A stretch of DNA of 38,873 bases from Bacteroidales bacterium (GTDB lineage: Bacteria; Bacteroidota; Bacteroidia; Bacteroidales; VadinHA17): contig JARGFQ010000007.1 in NCBI GenBank assembly GCA_029210565.1, forward strand, positions 134,515 to 173,387, given 5' to 3'. Position 1 is the first letter of the stretch. Every line of letters starts with the position of its first letter. Positions 26,159 to 36,779 of this stretch are shown piece after piece. The translations under genes and the position numbers were made by a program. The notes beneath the pieces are model-generated. The model was not told the DNA's origin. It searched no databases and saw nothing but the letters and a program-made list of their open reading frames with translations.

Positions 26159-26926
26159 TTAAATTCCAAACAGCCTCCGTGCATTGGCCGTTGTCCTGGC
26201 AGCCACCTCCGCAGGGGTGATGGCCAGCACCTCTGACAGCCTGTCGATCACCAGCGTGAGGTAGCTGCTCTCATTGCGTTTGCCGCGGTGAGGTACGGGT
26301 GCCAGGTAAGGCGCGTCGGTCTCAAGCACGATATTGTTTATCCCCGCCTCGATGGCAGCCTCATGCTGCCGTCCGTTGCGGAAGGTGACCACCCCGCCGA
26401 TGCCGATCATAAAACCCATTGAGACCACCCTGCGGGCATCGGCGGCACTGCCGGGAAAGGCATGAAAGACGCCGGTGACACGGTCAGCGCCGAACGACTC
26501 TATCTCTTTGATTATCACTTCAAGAGATTCGCGGGCATGGATCACCACCGGCAGACCGTACTCCTCCGCCAGTTCAAGCTGATGCCTGAAGGATATCACC
26601 TGCTCCTTCACAAAGGTCCTGTCCCAGTAGAGGTCGATCCCCGTCTCTCCGATGCCGTAATATTTATGTTCTCTGAGTGCCGAGACCATAAGCTCCAGCT
26701 CATCGCGGTAGTTCTCCTTAACCGAGGTGGGGTGGAGTCCCATCATCGGCAGGCATACCCCGGGGTAACGCTCTTTGGCGGCAAGCATGGGTGCCACGGA
26801 TGAGGAGTCGATGTTGGGCATCAGAACAGATGCAACCCCGGCATCCAGCGACCTCTTTATCACCTCGTCGCGGTCGGCGTCGAACTCGGGCAGGTAAATA
26901 TGGTTATGGGTGTCGATGATCTGCAT
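26159..26926 (-). CDS. tatD: TatD-family metal-dependent hydrolase / DNase
   Basis: A 255-residue TIM-barrel hydrolase. Metal ligands are visible: HxH in DTHNHIY (H7, H9), E94 in GIGETGIDLYWDR, H130 in PVVIHARES, H155 in GVFHAFPG and D204 in LETDAPYLAP. The family has 3'-5' exonuclease and D-aminoacyl-tRNA-related reports; the exact substrate is uncertain, and it could equally be a YcfH/YjjV-type paralogue. A perfect -7 box lies 4 bp upstream of the ATG, so the transcript is probably leaderless. Followed after 14 bp by ansA. Confidence 0.92.
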   Translation of the reverse strand: MQIIDTHNHIYLPEFDADRDEVIKRSLDAGVASVLMPNIDSSSVAPMLAAKERYPGVCLPMMGLHPTSVKENYRDELELMVSALREHKYYGIGETGIDLYWDRTFVKEQVISFRHQLELAEEYGLPVVIHARESLEVIIKEIESFGADRVTGVFHAFPGSAADARRVVSMGFMIGIGGVVTFRNGRQHEAAIEAGINNIVLETDAPYLAPVPHRGKRNESSYLTLVIDRLSEVLAITPAEVAARTTANARRLFGI

Positions 26927-26930
26927 TTCG

Positions 26931-26938
26931 CAAAAGTA
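26931..26938 (-). promoter_or_regulatory. -7 promoter box (TACTTTTG) of tatD-ansA
   Basis: On the minus strand TACTTTTG ends 4 bp before the tatD ATG. With the usual spacing, transcription would start at the ATG itself. No TTTG is visible at -33. Confidence 0.55.
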
Positions 26939-26940
26939 AT

Positions 26941-27140
26941 TCTTTTAAGGGAGTGGGCCACCTTCGCCACATCCTACGGTAAAACAACGGACTTCGTCCG
27001 ACGTAGCGGACTTCGTCCGTCGGAGTCGGATGTCGAAGAAGGCTACGGTGGCTAAAAGTAGTAGTGTGCGGAATGACTGCCCGCCAGACACTTCGTCTGG
27101 GGTATTATGGACTGCTGACTGCCGATTGCCGACTGCTGAC
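26941..27140. repeat. Intergenic hairpin cluster and GACTGCY heptad repeat
   Basis: CGGACTTCGTCCG, a 5-bp hairpin with a TTC loop, occurs twice 19 bp apart (26988-27000, 27007-27019). It is enclosed by the outer inverted pair GCCACC (26958) / GGTGGC (about 27047). A third hairpin, CCAGAC-acttc-GTCTGG, is at 27084-27100. Then four heptads GACTGCT, GACTGCC, GATTGCC, GACTGCT run from 27110 to 27137. No gene lies between tatD and dprA. Confidence 0.75.
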
Positions 27141-27201
27141 TTTTCTATTGCTTATTTCTTTTTTTCTTATCTTTAACAGGTCTCGCTAACATCGTATTAA
27201 A

Positions 27202-28311
27202 ATGTCATCAGTACCACTTGTTTACAAGCTTGCCCTTGGCATGATACCAGGGGTGGGCGACATCACGGCCCGCAAGCTGGTATCCTATACCGGCGGTGTT
27301 GAGGCCCTCTTCACGGAATCATACCGCAACCTGACCCGGATACCAGGCGTGGGGGCGGCGCTGGCCGGAGCCGTGGCAGGCCATGAGTACCTCGATGCCG
27401 CAGCCCGGGAGGCGGAGTTCGTGGAGCGCAATAAAATAAAGGTCTTTTTCTATCTTGATGACGACTATCCCCGGCGCCTGGCACAGTGCGAGGACTCGCC
27501 CGTCACCTTTTACTTCAGGGGCAATGCCGACCTGCATGCACCGATGATGCTGAGCATCGTCGGCACACGTCATGCCACCCAGAACGGGAAGGAGCTGTGC
27601 CGTAAGATAGTGGCCGGGCTGGAGGAGAAGTTTCCCGGGCTGATAATTGTATCAGGACTGGCTTACGGGGTTGACATCACAGCCCACAAGGCAGCGCTGG
27701 CGGCCAGGCTGCCGACGATAGCCGTGCTGGGTCACGGGCTGCGGACCATCTATCCGTCGGTTCATGCCGGCGCCGCCAGAGCCATGCTTGACAACGGGGG
27801 CCTCGTGACCGATTTTTCATCGACGACGCTCCCGGAACGGAACAACTTCATTCGTCGCAACCGCATCATCGCCGGCATCTCCGACGCTACGCTGATAGTG
27901 GAGTCGGGCATCAAGGGCGGCGCTCTCATCACTGCCGATATCGCAGCATCGTATAACCGCGACGTCATGGCCGTGCCCGGGCGCCCCGGCGATGAATGGT
28001 CGGCCGGCTGCAACGCGCTGATTCGTTGTAACAAAGCGGCGCTGGTGGAGAGCTGCGCCGATATCGAATACCTGCTCGGATGGAAGCCGGCCTCCCTGGC
28101 GGCGCCGATACAGACACTGCTCTTCGCAGGCATGACCGACAACGAAAAGAGGATATGGGCGGCACTGAAGGAGGAGGGCGACCTGACCGTCGACACTCTG
28201 GCACGCCAGCTTGAGATGCCTGTCTACCGGCTGTCACCCATCCTGCTGCAGATGGAGCTGGCAGGGATGATCACCCCTTGTCCGGGCAGCGTCTACCGCA
28301 TCCGCGGTTAG
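27202..28311 (+). CDS. dprA: DNA processing protein DprA
   Basis: DprA binds incoming single-stranded DNA and loads RecA during natural transformation. The 369-residue protein has an N-terminal helix-hairpin-helix-like region (MIPGVGDITARKL, RIPGVGAALAGAV). A Rossmann fold (about 85-290) follows with SIVGTRHAT, SGLAYGVDITAH and ERNNFIRRNRIIAG. The C-terminal winged-helix DML1-like domain (about 310-369) ends LSPILLQMELAGMITPCPGS. The ATG at 27202 is the only good start; TATCTTTA at 27168-27175 is a -7-like box with one mismatch. It stands alone; no other competence gene is in the window. Confidence 0.96.
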   Translation: MSSVPLVYKLALGMIPGVGDITARKLVSYTGGVEALFTESYRNLTRIPGVGAALAGAVAGHEYLDAAAREAEFVERNKIKVFFYLDDDYPRRLAQCEDSPVTFYFRGNADLHAPMMLSIVGTRHATQNGKELCRKIVAGLEEKFPGLIIVSGLAYGVDITAHKAALAARLPTIAVLGHGLRTIYPSVHAGAARAMLDNGGLVTDFSSTTLPERNNFIRRNRIIAGISDATLIVESGIKGGALITADIAASYNRDVMAVPGRPGDEWSAGCNALIRCNKAALVESCADIEYLLGWKPASLAAPIQTLLFAGMTDNEKRIWAALKEEGDLTVDTLARQLEMPVYRLSPILLQMELAGMITPCPGSVYRIRG

Positions 28312-28336
28312 TGGTCCATTACCGGGCTTATATAGA

Positions 28337-28360
28337 GAGACAGGTCTCGAGACCTGTCTC
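28337..28360. terminator. Perfect 24-bp palindrome between convergent dprA and gdhA
   Basis: GAGACAGGTCTC is followed directly by its exact inverse GAGACCTGTCTC. It lies in the 56-bp gap between two convergent stops, so a bidirectional terminator is likely, though T runs are lacking. A protein-binding palindrome is possible but the position argues against it. Confidence 0.55.
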
Positions 28361-28367
28361 GTGTAGA

Positions 28368-29747
<1,380 letters not shown>

Positions 29748-29815
29748 TCATTCCCAAAGGTCATCTAACCTTCAGTCATGAAAAATGATTTTGCTCATGT
29801 TTTGTCCGGATAGTT

Positions 29816-30298
29816 CTAAACGGCTGATATATAGTTGCTAAGAGTGTCGGCGATTTCTTTCCTCTGTCTGGCGGAGAGGGCTGTGACGCTTACCGGACTG
29901 TAGGCGGCCCTCCGTCCCTGCACTTGCTGGAACAGCGTGAGGTAGTGATGCAGTCCCAACGCCTTTTTTGTCATCTCGAAGCCGGCAAACCTTTCAGTCG
30001 GTATCTCAATACTCTTGCTCTCGCCGGGCACCACTCCCGTTTTGTACCACCGGAGTGTTATGCTGCGCTCATCGGCAGAGAACCAGATATAGCGGTATTT
30101 CATAACGGCCGGCCAGAGGAGCACCAGAAGGAAGGCTGCGGTAACGACTGCAGTCATGATGTTGACGCTGGTTTCACTCATGGCATGCCTGAAGATCTTC
30201 GGGAAGTATGCCAGGAAGATATATAGCACATAAACCAGGGTTGTAATAAACCCGATGAGCCTCAGGAGCACTATCTTCTTACCGTTGTCGAGGGTCAT
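29816..30298 (-). CDS. Membrane protein with two TM helices and a PH-like domain
   Basis: A 160-residue protein of unknown function. Two hydrophobic helices (about 9-30 and 44-64) are followed by a soluble beta-rich part (about 67-160). That part has the pattern of bacterial PH domains: YIWFSADERSITLRWY, then an IEIPTERFAGFEM strand, ending in a helix with SARQRKEIADTLSNYI. No catalytic motif is visible. It is 110 bp downstream of the gdhA start on the same strand and about 160 bp from tadA, so it may be its own unit. Confidence 0.7.
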   Translation of the reverse strand: MTLDNGKKIVLLRLIGFITTLVYVLYIFLAYFPKIFRHAMSETSVNIMTAVVTAAFLLVLLWPAVMKYRYIWFSADERSITLRWYKTGVVPGESKSIEIPTERFAGFEMTKKALGLHHYLTLFQQVQGRRAAYSPVSVTALSARQRKEIADTLSNYISAV

Positions 30299-30457
30299 GA
30301 CCGTACTGTTTTCAACAAACCTAAGAATTTTTTTTCAATACGCCCCGGGGATAGGGGCCTAAACCTCCGGAAAAAGCTCTGATCTCCGGAGCCTTACAGC
30401 GGGGGTCAATTCCATCTGACGCAAAAGATCTCTGTTCTCCGTATTCTGCCCGGCATC

Positions 30458-30904
30458 TCACCTCCTCTTGCCCGCAAAAAAATCCTTCATGAGCCGGGCG
30501 CAATCATCAGCCAGCACTCCGCTGCTGACCTCCGTTTTGGGATGGAGGATGGCGGTTCCGGTGGTGGTGTATCCCTTTTTGGCATCGGGAGTCCCGTAGA
30601 CCAGTCGCGCCACCTGGCTCCATGCCAGCGCTCCCGCGCACATGACGCACGGCTCCACCGTCACGTATATGGTGCAGTCGGTGAGGTACTTCCCGCCAAG
30701 GAACGAGGTAGCGGCGGTGATAGCCTGCATCTCGGCATGGGCTGTCGGGTCATTGAGTGTCTCGGTCAGGTTATGAGCACGGGCGATAACACTCCTTCCT
30801 GCCACAATGACGGCACCGACAGGCACCTCATCGCGCACGGCAGCTTTCTCGGCTTCGCCCAGCGCCATCCGCATATAATTCTCATCGCTGCTTATACTCT
30901 CCAT
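30458..30904 (-). CDS. tadA: tRNA adenosine(34) deaminase
   Basis: The enzyme converts adenosine to inosine at the wobble position of tRNA-Arg(ACG). From the ATG at 30904 it has 148 residues: zinc ligands H56 and catalytic E58 in AHAEM, and C86/C89 in EPCVMCAGAL. The ATG at 30904 lies 4 bp after the stop of the CDF gene; an ATG at 30937 would overlap that gene by 29 bp. A related nucleoside deaminase cannot be fully excluded, but the spacing and the VEPCVMCAGAL context fit TadA. Co-transcribed with the CDF transporter. Confidence 0.92.
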   Translation of the reverse strand: MESISSDENYMRMALGEAEKAAVRDEVPVGAVIVAGRSVIARAHNLTETLNDPTAHAEMQAITAATSFLGGKYLTDCTIYVTVEPCVMCAGALAWSQVARLVYGTPDAKKGYTTTGTAILHPKTEVSSGVLADDCARLMKDFFAGKRR

Positions 30905-30908
30905 GATC

Positions 30909-31763
30909 TCACTTTGTGGGTTCGGGATGGATGACAACGCTGATATCCCTGAATTCGAGCCCTATCCTCTCCTCGATGATGTCGCATTGACGGTGTGTGG
31001 TCTCTATAGTATCCTGCGGCGGCACGTCGAGATGAAACTCGACGAACCTCTGGTGCCCTGCCGCCCTGGTGCGAAGGTCATGATAACTCACATCCAGCTC
31101 TTCAAGGATCTCTTTGAGTTTTGCCAGCTCCTGCTCCGACAGGGCAGTATCGAGCAGCGGGAAGAAGGCCTTCCTGAGAAGCATCCATGATTCATATATT
31201 ATAAGCAGTGCCACCAGGATTGCGATGACAGGGTCAAGGATATACCAGCCGGTGAGCCACATGAGTGCCAGCCCGATGGCCACGCCTGCGGAGGTGATCA
31301 CATCAGTCTTGAGGTGCAGGGCGTCAGCCTCCAGCGCAACGGAATCGGTAAGCTTTGCCACCTTGTAGAGTCTTCGCGAGACAAAGGTATTTATCACTGC
31401 CGAAACGGCCATTACCACGATGCCGAGTCCCAGGACTCCGGGTTCCTCAGGGTGCAGCAGCTTTTTAACAGCCTCAAATATTATCCATCCCGCTGCAACA
31501 AAGATCAGTACGGCTTCGATCACGCCAGATACGTTTTCTATCTTACCGTGACCGAACGGGTGCCTCTCGTCTGCCGGCGTACCTGATATTTTAACGGCAG
31601 AGAATGCTATCACCGCCGCAATCAGGTCCATCGACGAGTGGATGGCTTCGGAGATGATGCTTACCGACCTTGTCAGCAGTCCCACGGCAAGCTTCATGAT
31701 GATCAGCAGTGAGTTGGAGATCACCGACAGTCGCGCCGTCTTTGTTTTCAAAGATGTGTACAT
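30909..31763 (-). CDS. Cation diffusion facilitator (zinc-type) transporter
   Basis: A 284-residue inner-membrane exporter with six TM helices and a C-terminal cytoplasmic domain (about 205-284) containing the HLDVPP and VVIHPEP motifs. The transmembrane metal site is H42/D46 (HSSMD) and H150/D154 (HLKTD), the HD-HD arrangement associated with zinc transport. HPFGHGK (68-74) is the cytoplasmic loop. It would export Zn2+ in exchange for protons. Divergent from aspS and 4 bp upstream of tadA. Confidence 0.94.
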   Translation of the reverse strand: MYTSLKTKTARLSVISNSLLIIMKLAVGLLTRSVSIISEAIHSSMDLIAAVIAFSAVKISGTPADERHPFGHGKIENVSGVIEAVLIFVAAGWIIFEAVKKLLHPEEPGVLGLGIVVMAVSAVINTFVSRRLYKVAKLTDSVALEADALHLKTDVITSAGVAIGLALMWLTGWYILDPVIAILVALLIIYESWMLLRKAFFPLLDTALSEQELAKLKEILEELDVSYHDLRTRAAGHQRFVEFHLDVPPQDTIETTHRQCDIIEERIGLEFRDISVVIHPEPTK

Positions 31764-31856
31764 GCCTGCGTTGCGCCGTTTCCGTTTTACAATTTTAGGA
31801 AAAATGAACGAGATCAGGATGGAAAGTTATCACCGTTTTTTACCGGGAATAATTCT

Positions 31857-31864
31857 TACTTTTG
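31857..31864 (+). promoter_or_regulatory. -7 promoter box (TACTTTTG) for aspS
   Basis: TACTTTTG matches TAnnTTTG exactly, 20 bp before the aspS ATG. It lies downstream of an in-frame ATG at 31642 that would overlap the CDF gene, which supports the start at 31885. Confidence 0.6.
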
Positions 31865-31884
31865 TTCCCTTAACAGGACGAACT

Positions 31885-33648
31885 ATGTACAGGACACACA
31901 CATGCGGAGAGCTGACGATCAGCAATAAAGGCGAGAAGGTAACACTTGCGGGATGGGTTCAGCGGTCGAGGGATTTCGGGGGGATGACCTTCATCGACCT
32001 GCGCGACCGTTACGGCATCACCCAGCTTGTCTTCAACATGGAGACCGACGCCGCCCTCTGCGAAGTGGCACGGGGGCTGGGACGCGAATACGTCGTCCAG
32101 ATCACGGGCACGGTGGCCGAACGTAGCAACAAGAACCCCAAACTGCCTACCGGCGACATCGAGATAATCACTGAGACGGTCACCGTCCTGAACACCTCCG
32201 ACATACCCCCCTTCACCATCGAGGAGAACACCGACGGCGGCGATGAGCTGCGGATGAAATACCGGTACCTCGATCTGCGCCGCCAGGTGATGAGGTCAAA
32301 TATCGTACTGAGACACAGGATGGCACAGGAGGCACGGCGCTATCTCGACGGCCAGGGATTCATTGAGGTGGAGACACCGGTGCTGATAAAGTCGACCCCC
32401 GAGGGTGCGCGCGACTTCATCGTGCCGTCGCGGCTGCACAACGGCGAGTTCTATGCCCTGCCGCAGAGTCCCCAGACCTTCAAGCAGCTGCTGATGGTCG
32501 CCGGGTTCGACAGGTACTTCCAGATAGTGAAGTGTTTCCGTGATGAGGATCTTCGCGCCGACCGCCAGCCGGAGTTCACGCAGATCGACTGCGAGATGTC
32601 GTTTGTGCACCAGGATAACGTGCTCGACACCTTCGAGGGGCTGGCACGCCATCTCTTCCAGGCCATAAAAGGGATGAGTTTCAAGGGTAAGTTCCCGCGC
32701 ATCCCGTATGACGAGGCGATGAGCCGCTACGGCACCGACAAGCCGGACATCCGTTTCGGGATGTACATCACCGATATCACCAAGGCAGCTAAAGGGAAGG
32801 ATTTCCCTCCGTTTGAAGAGGCACCGTACGTGGGTGCCATCTGTGCCTCCGGCTGTGCAGGCTGGTCGCGCAAGCAGATCGATGAGCTTACTGAGTTCGT
32901 TAAACGTCCGCAGATAGGAGCAAAGGGACTCGTATGGGCCAAAGTGGAGGAGGACGGCACCGTCAGATCGCCGGCGGACAAGTATTACAGTGCTGACGAC
33001 CTCATGAACCTCGCCCTCATGACCGGTGCTGATGCCGGCGACCTTATGCTGATGATGGCCGGGCCGCGGGAGAGGACCCTCAATGCTCTTGGGGAGCTTC
33101 GCCTTGAGGTTGGCAGGAGGCTGGGGCTTCGTGACGACTCTGTCTATGCTCCGCTCTGGGTGACCGACTTCCCGCTGCTGGAGTGGGATGACGAGACAGG
33201 GCGCTACTATGCGAAGCACCATCCCTTCACGGCGCCGAAGCCGGAGGACCTGCAGTACATGGAGAGCGAGCCGTGGCGTGTGCGCGCCAACGCCTATGAC
33301 CTGGTCATCAACGGCACGGAGATAGGAGGGGGGTCGATACGAATACATGACTCTGAGACGCAGTCGTTGATGTTCCGCACCCTGGGATTAACGGAGGAGG
33401 AGGAGCAGCAGCAGTTCGGCTTCCTGCTCGACGCCTTCAGGTACGGTGCTCCGCCGCACGGCGGCATCGCCTTCGGGTTCGACAGGTGGACGGCCATCAT
33501 GGGCGGATCGGACACCATCCGCGACTTCATTGCCTTCCCGAAAAACAACCAGGCACGCGATGTCATGATAGACACGCCGTCAACGGTCAAGAAGCAGCAG
33601 CTCGACGAGCTGGGTATAGAGATAAAGAAGAGCGGGAACAGGGGCTGA
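31885..33648 (+). CDS. aspS: Aspartyl-tRNA synthetase
   Basis: This class II synthetase charges tRNA-Asp. From the ATG at 31885 it has 587 residues: an N-terminal OB-fold anticodon-binding domain (about 1-105); class II motif 2 with [18 protein letters not shown]; the bacterial insertion domain (GAD, about 285-420); and motif 3 with GGIAFGFDR near the C-terminus. The length equals the bacterial type. The frame is open 243 bp further upstream but that is antisense to the CDF gene. A degenerate 24-bp tandem repeat begins 2 bp after the stop. Confidence 0.98.
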   Translation: MYRTHTCGELTISNKGEKVTLAGWVQRSRDFGGMTFIDLRDRYGITQLVFNMETDAALCEVARGLGREYVVQITGTVAERSNKNPKLPTGDIEIITETVTVLNTSDIPPFTIEENTDGGDELRMKYRYLDLRRQVMRSNIVLRHRMAQEARRYLDGQGFIEVETPVLIKSTPEGARDFIVPSRLHNGEFYALPQSPQTFKQLLMVAGFDRYFQIVKCFRDEDLRADRQPEFTQIDCEMSFVHQDNVLDTFEGLARHLFQAIKGMSFKGKFPRIPYDEAMSRYGTDKPDIRFGMYITDITKAAKGKDFPPFEEAPYVGAICASGCAGWSRKQIDELTEFVKRPQIGAKGLVWAKVEEDGTVRSPADKYYSADDLMNLALMTGADAGDLMLMMAGPRERTLNALGELRLEVGRRLGLRDDSVYAPLWVTDFPLLEWDDETGRYYAKHHPFTAPKPEDLQYMESEPWRVRANAYDLVINGTEIGGGSIRIHDSETQSLMFRTLGLTEEEEQQQFGFLLDAFRYGAPPHGGIAFGFDRWTAIMGGSDTIRDFIAFPKNNQARDVMIDTPSTVKKQQLDELGIEIKKSGNRG

Positions 33649-33650
33649 GG

Positions 33651-33722
33651 CTGGCAACTGACCGGGAGTTGCTGCTGGCAACAGACCGGCGGTTGATTCT
33701 TGCGAATGACCGGGGGGTATCA
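33651..33722. repeat. Three degenerate 24-bp tandem repeats after aspS
   Basis: Units begin CTGGCAACTGACCGG, CTGGCAACAGACCGG and CTTGCGAATGACCGG (33651, 33675, 33699). An open frame crosses them and would read LATDR-like octapeptides, but it starts inside aspS in another frame and has no start signal, so I treat this as non-coding. The remaining bases to 33820 show nothing. Confidence 0.6.
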
Positions 33723-33820
33723 GTTGTGCTCCGGGGTTGTTCGGAATGCCAGTATGGGTTGTATTCTCCGCCGCAACCAGGGTGTCCCCCGGGCGCTTCT
33801 GAGGTTTCAGATGACTTTAT

Positions 33821-36370
33821 TTACTTGCTTTTGCCTGTCGCTTTTTTCCCGGCCGGTTTCTCCTCTGACGGCTTTGAATAAGGTATCGAGAAGCAGAAGA
33901 GCGATCCCTCTCCAGGTTTCGAGATGAGCCAGATCTTGCCTCCCAGCAGCCTGACATAGGCCTTCGATATCGACAGTCCGAGGCCCGTTCCGCTGTACTG
34001 CTTCGAGCTGGGACCCTCCACCTGGAAGAACCGTTCGAACACCTTCTCATGGTGTTCTGACGCGATGCCGATGCCGGTGTCGGAGACGAAGAACTCAACC
34101 ATCTCACCGCGCAGGACATAGCCAAGTTCTATTCTTCCCTCGCGGGTGAACCGCAGGGCATTGTTTAGCAGGTTCGAGAATATCTGTATCACCTTAGTCT
34201 CGTCGGTGCGGACCACCGCTTCACCGTCGACGAGGTGTGTGGTGAAGTTCAGTATCAGCCCCTGCTGTTCCGTTCGCAGCCGGTACGTATCATACAGGTG
34301 CCTGATGAGTGTATTGAGATTGACGCTCTTGCGGCTCACCTTCACCAGTCCTGTTTCGATGTTGGAGATGTCAACGATGTCGGTGATGATCGAGAGGAGT
34401 TGGTTGCTCGACTGCGAGATGATATCGATGTACTGCTTGCGGCTCTCCTCGTCGGTTTCAGGATCTTCCAGCAGGGTGGTGAAGCCTACGATAGCGTTCA
34501 TCGGGGTGCGTATCTCGTGTGAGATGTTGTGGAGGAAGGCGGTCTTGAGCCTGTCACTCTGCTCGGCCTTCTCCTTGGCACGTATCAGTTCCTCCTCTAT
34601 GTGTTTGCGCTCGGTGATGTCGGAGATAAATCCCTCGAGTGCCACCAGCTTGTCGCTTTCGTAATAGCCGCGTCCCCTCTCCCATACCCATTTTATGTTT
34701 CCTGATGAGGTGACGACGCGGTATTCGATTGTGTAGAGGTAGCCGGTCTCCAGTGCTTCATGCACTACATTCCATACGGTTTCTCTGTCTTCCGGATGGA
34801 TAATGGAACCGTATGTTCTTATCTTACTGTCTATGAACTCATTGGGCAGGTATCCGGTCAGTTCGTAGATGCCGTCGCTGATATACTGCATGTTCCAGTC
34901 GTAGTCGTTGTTGCAGCGGAAGACCACCCCGCGGAGGTTGTTGATTATGGTGCTTAGTTTCCTGTTGTTCTCCCTCATCTCCTCCTCCGTCATCTTGCGT
35001 TCGGAGATGTCGCGGCCGATGTTCTGATAGAAGCGCACGCCGTCGACATCCACGGTGTAGGCACTTATCTCTATGGGGAAGGTGGTGCCGTCGCTGCGCC
35101 TGTTGACGGTTTCGATATATGATGATCCCTTCTCGTTGAGTTCCTTCTCGTGTTTGACGAGGGTGGGCAGCTCTTCCGGCGTCCGCAGGTCGGAAATATT
35201 CATCCCGATGAGTTTCTCGCGCGGGTAGCCGTAGGTCCGTACGGCGCGCTCATTGGCTTCGACAATATTCATCTTACTGTCTATCAACAGGATGATGTCG
35301 TTGCCATGCTTCATCACGAAGTCGAAGTGCTTGATAATGGCCTGGCGGTTGAGCTCTTCCTGCTGCTTCTCGCGGCAGAAGCGTGCGCGTGTAGCCTTGA
35401 TGATAAGGTATCCTATCAGTGCCAGTGCCAGGTAGACGAGTCCCATTATAAGCCAGAGCATGGTTATCTCGTCAGTGTATCTTTCGAGGATCTCCGGGAC
35501 CTCTTTTTTGGCGATGAGGTACCATTCCGTGCCGGGCACCTTTTTTACAGAGGCGACAACCTCGGTTCCGGTGTAATCAATGAATGTCGTTATGTCGTTT
35601 CCTTCCTGCGGAAGATTGAGGTAGCTCATCTCCATCGGGCCTGCGGCCAGGGTGACGGGAGAGTCATGGCCGGCGAGACGTGACCCGTTGATGTATATGA
35701 CAGAGTCGCCCTCAAAGCGGAAGAGGATGCATTCGGAAGTGCTGCCGGGTGTTGGCCAGGAGGAGAGGAGGGGGAAGAGTTCCTTTTCCGCATCGATGCG
35801 TATTACCAGCACTCCGGCGAGCACGGTGTCGCCCTCCAGCGGCATCCGCATAGGGATGAGCATGTCAAGATGGAGGTAGGAGACCACCGGGGCGGTGTGG
35901 AAATCCGACATCGATATGACCGGGTTGGAGATGGCTGCGGTGATGTTGTTCCTGAGGAAGTCACCCATCACTGCCTCCGATTGCGGCACTGCCAGTCCCG
36001 GGCGGCCACCGGCATCGACCAGCACGGCACCGCCGAAATCGTAGTTGACGATGAGTGTTTTGAGGAGCTGCTCCAGCCTCGACTGTTCCCATTCAGCGCT
36101 CTCCTTGATGAACATGGCATCGACATTCTCCACGAGGGTGACATTCTCATGGATCAGTGTCGCGTCGTTAAGACGTTCATTTCTCCAGCTGGCCACCTGT
36201 TCAGACTTCAGGAGGGATATTGATTCCATCTCCGTCTGGGCATCGTGGAGCATGCGTTGTTGTTCGCCGAAAGAATATATGATCATCACCGCAGTGAGGA
36301 CGGCTGCGGTAAAGAGCAGCACGCTCAGGGAGGTCCAGGGGAACGGCGACTTTCGTGTTCTGGTTTTCAT
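33821..36370 (-). CDS. PAS-domain membrane sensor histidine kinase
   Basis: An 849-residue inner-membrane kinase. TM1 is at about 13-33 and TM2 at about 304-325. The periplasmic region between them (about 270 residues) looks like a Cache-type ligand sensor. Two PAS domains follow: about 345-460 (NIVEANERAVRTYGYPREKL, GRDISERKM) and about 480-590 (YISDGIYELTGYLPNEF, SDITERKHIEEEL). Next come HisKA with H618 in HNISHEIRTPMN and HATPase with SDTGIGIA (763-770) and GTGLGLS (794-800). There is no receiver domain and no response regulator beside it, so it is an orphan kinase. The C-terminus is lysine-rich (KPAGKKATGKSK). Ligand and partner are unknown. Confidence 0.94.
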   Translation of the reverse strand: MKTRTRKSPFPWTSLSVLLFTAAVLTAVMIIYSFGEQQRMLHDAQTEMESISLLKSEQVASWRNERLNDATLIHENVTLVENVDAMFIKESAEWEQSRLEQLLKTLIVNYDFGGAVLVDAGGRPGLAVPQSEAVMGDFLRNNITAAISNPVISMSDFHTAPVVSYLHLDMLIPMRMPLEGDTVLAGVLVIRIDAEKELFPLLSSWPTPGSTSECILFRFEGDSVIYINGSRLAGHDSPVTLAAGPMEMSYLNLPQEGNDITTFIDYTGTEVVASVKKVPGTEWYLIAKKEVPEILERYTDEITMLWLIMGLVYLALALIGYLIIKATRARFCREKQQEELNRQAIIKHFDFVMKHGNDIILLIDSKMNIVEANERAVRTYGYPREKLIGMNISDLRTPEELPTLVKHEKELNEKGSSYIETVNRRSDGTTFPIEISAYTVDVDGVRFYQNIGRDISERKMTEEEMRENNRKLSTIINNLRGVVFRCNNDYDWNMQYISDGIYELTGYLPNEFIDSKIRTYGSIIHPEDRETVWNVVHEALETGYLYTIEYRVVTSSGNIKWVWERGRGYYESDKLVALEGFISDITERKHIEEELIRAKEKAEQSDRLKTAFLHNISHEIRTPMNAIVGFTTLLEDPETDEESRKQYIDIISQSSNQLLSIITDIVDISNIETGLVKVSRKSVNLNTLIRHLYDTYRLRTEQQGLILNFTTHLVDGEAVVRTDETKVIQIFSNLLNNALRFTREGRIELGYVLRGEMVEFFVSDTGIGIASEHHEKVFERFFQVEGPSSKQYSGTGLGLSISKAYVRLLGGKIWLISKPGEGSLFCFSIPYSKPSEEKPAGKKATGKSK

Positions 36371-36677
36371 CTGGCTCCTGCGGGTAGTTTTAAGGCCGGG
36401 GCATGAAGATAATACAATGTCACATAATCAACCGCAGGGGCGGGTGAATATTGTGTCATGGCCGGAAATAAAAATCCGGAGCCTTGCCCTGTGGCTGGTG
36501 GGTGGCTGCCCGGCTTCCTGGCTGTAATTTCCACACTTCAACTGGCTCAACCGTCCATGTGGACTGGCAGGAGCACCCCTGTTTCCCGGCAGATAGCTCA
36601 CCTCCCTTGATAGGGCGTGAGATGTCCCCCCTTTCCTGGCGCGAACTGTCTGCCTGAACAGACGGGAGGTACTACGC
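36371..36677. other. Intergenic region with no recognised content
   Basis: About 300 bp upstream of the PAS kinase and downstream of the small lysine-rich gene. I see no coding frame, no RNA gene and no clear promoter or repeat. Confidence 0.5.
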
Positions 36678-36779
36678 TTACTTTGCGTTTTTCTTCTCCT
36701 TTTTCTCCTTGCGCTTCTCTTTCAGGCTCTTGGTTGCCTCTTTCTTTTTGTCCTTTTTTGTGACTAGTCCTTTTGACAT
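36678..36779 (-). CDS. Very small lysine-rich protein
   Basis: A 33-residue protein starting MSKGLVTKKDKKKEA and ending KEKKEKKNAK. More than a third of residues are lysine and there is no hydrophobic segment, so it is soluble and strongly basic-helical, compatible with nucleic-acid or ribosome binding. The ATG at 36779 is chosen over one 31 codons upstream (36872), whose extra residues do not fit. I recall short MSKG...KTLKEKR-type proteins in other Bacteroidota, which supports reality, but this was not checked. It stands alone on the minus strand between the kinase and the adhesin-like gene. Confidence 0.55.
   Translation of the reverse strand: MSKGLVTKKDKKKEATKSLKEKRKEKKEKKNAK

Noticed and set aside
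31642..31884. 81-codon N-terminal extension of AspRS
   Set aside because: It is antisense to the CDF transporter and contains the aspS promoter; family members start at [10 protein letters not shown].
32296..33348. A 350-codon open frame antisense to aspS
   Set aside because: It is a mirror of a GC-rich, strongly coding gene, has no recognisable domain and no start signal; aspS is certain.
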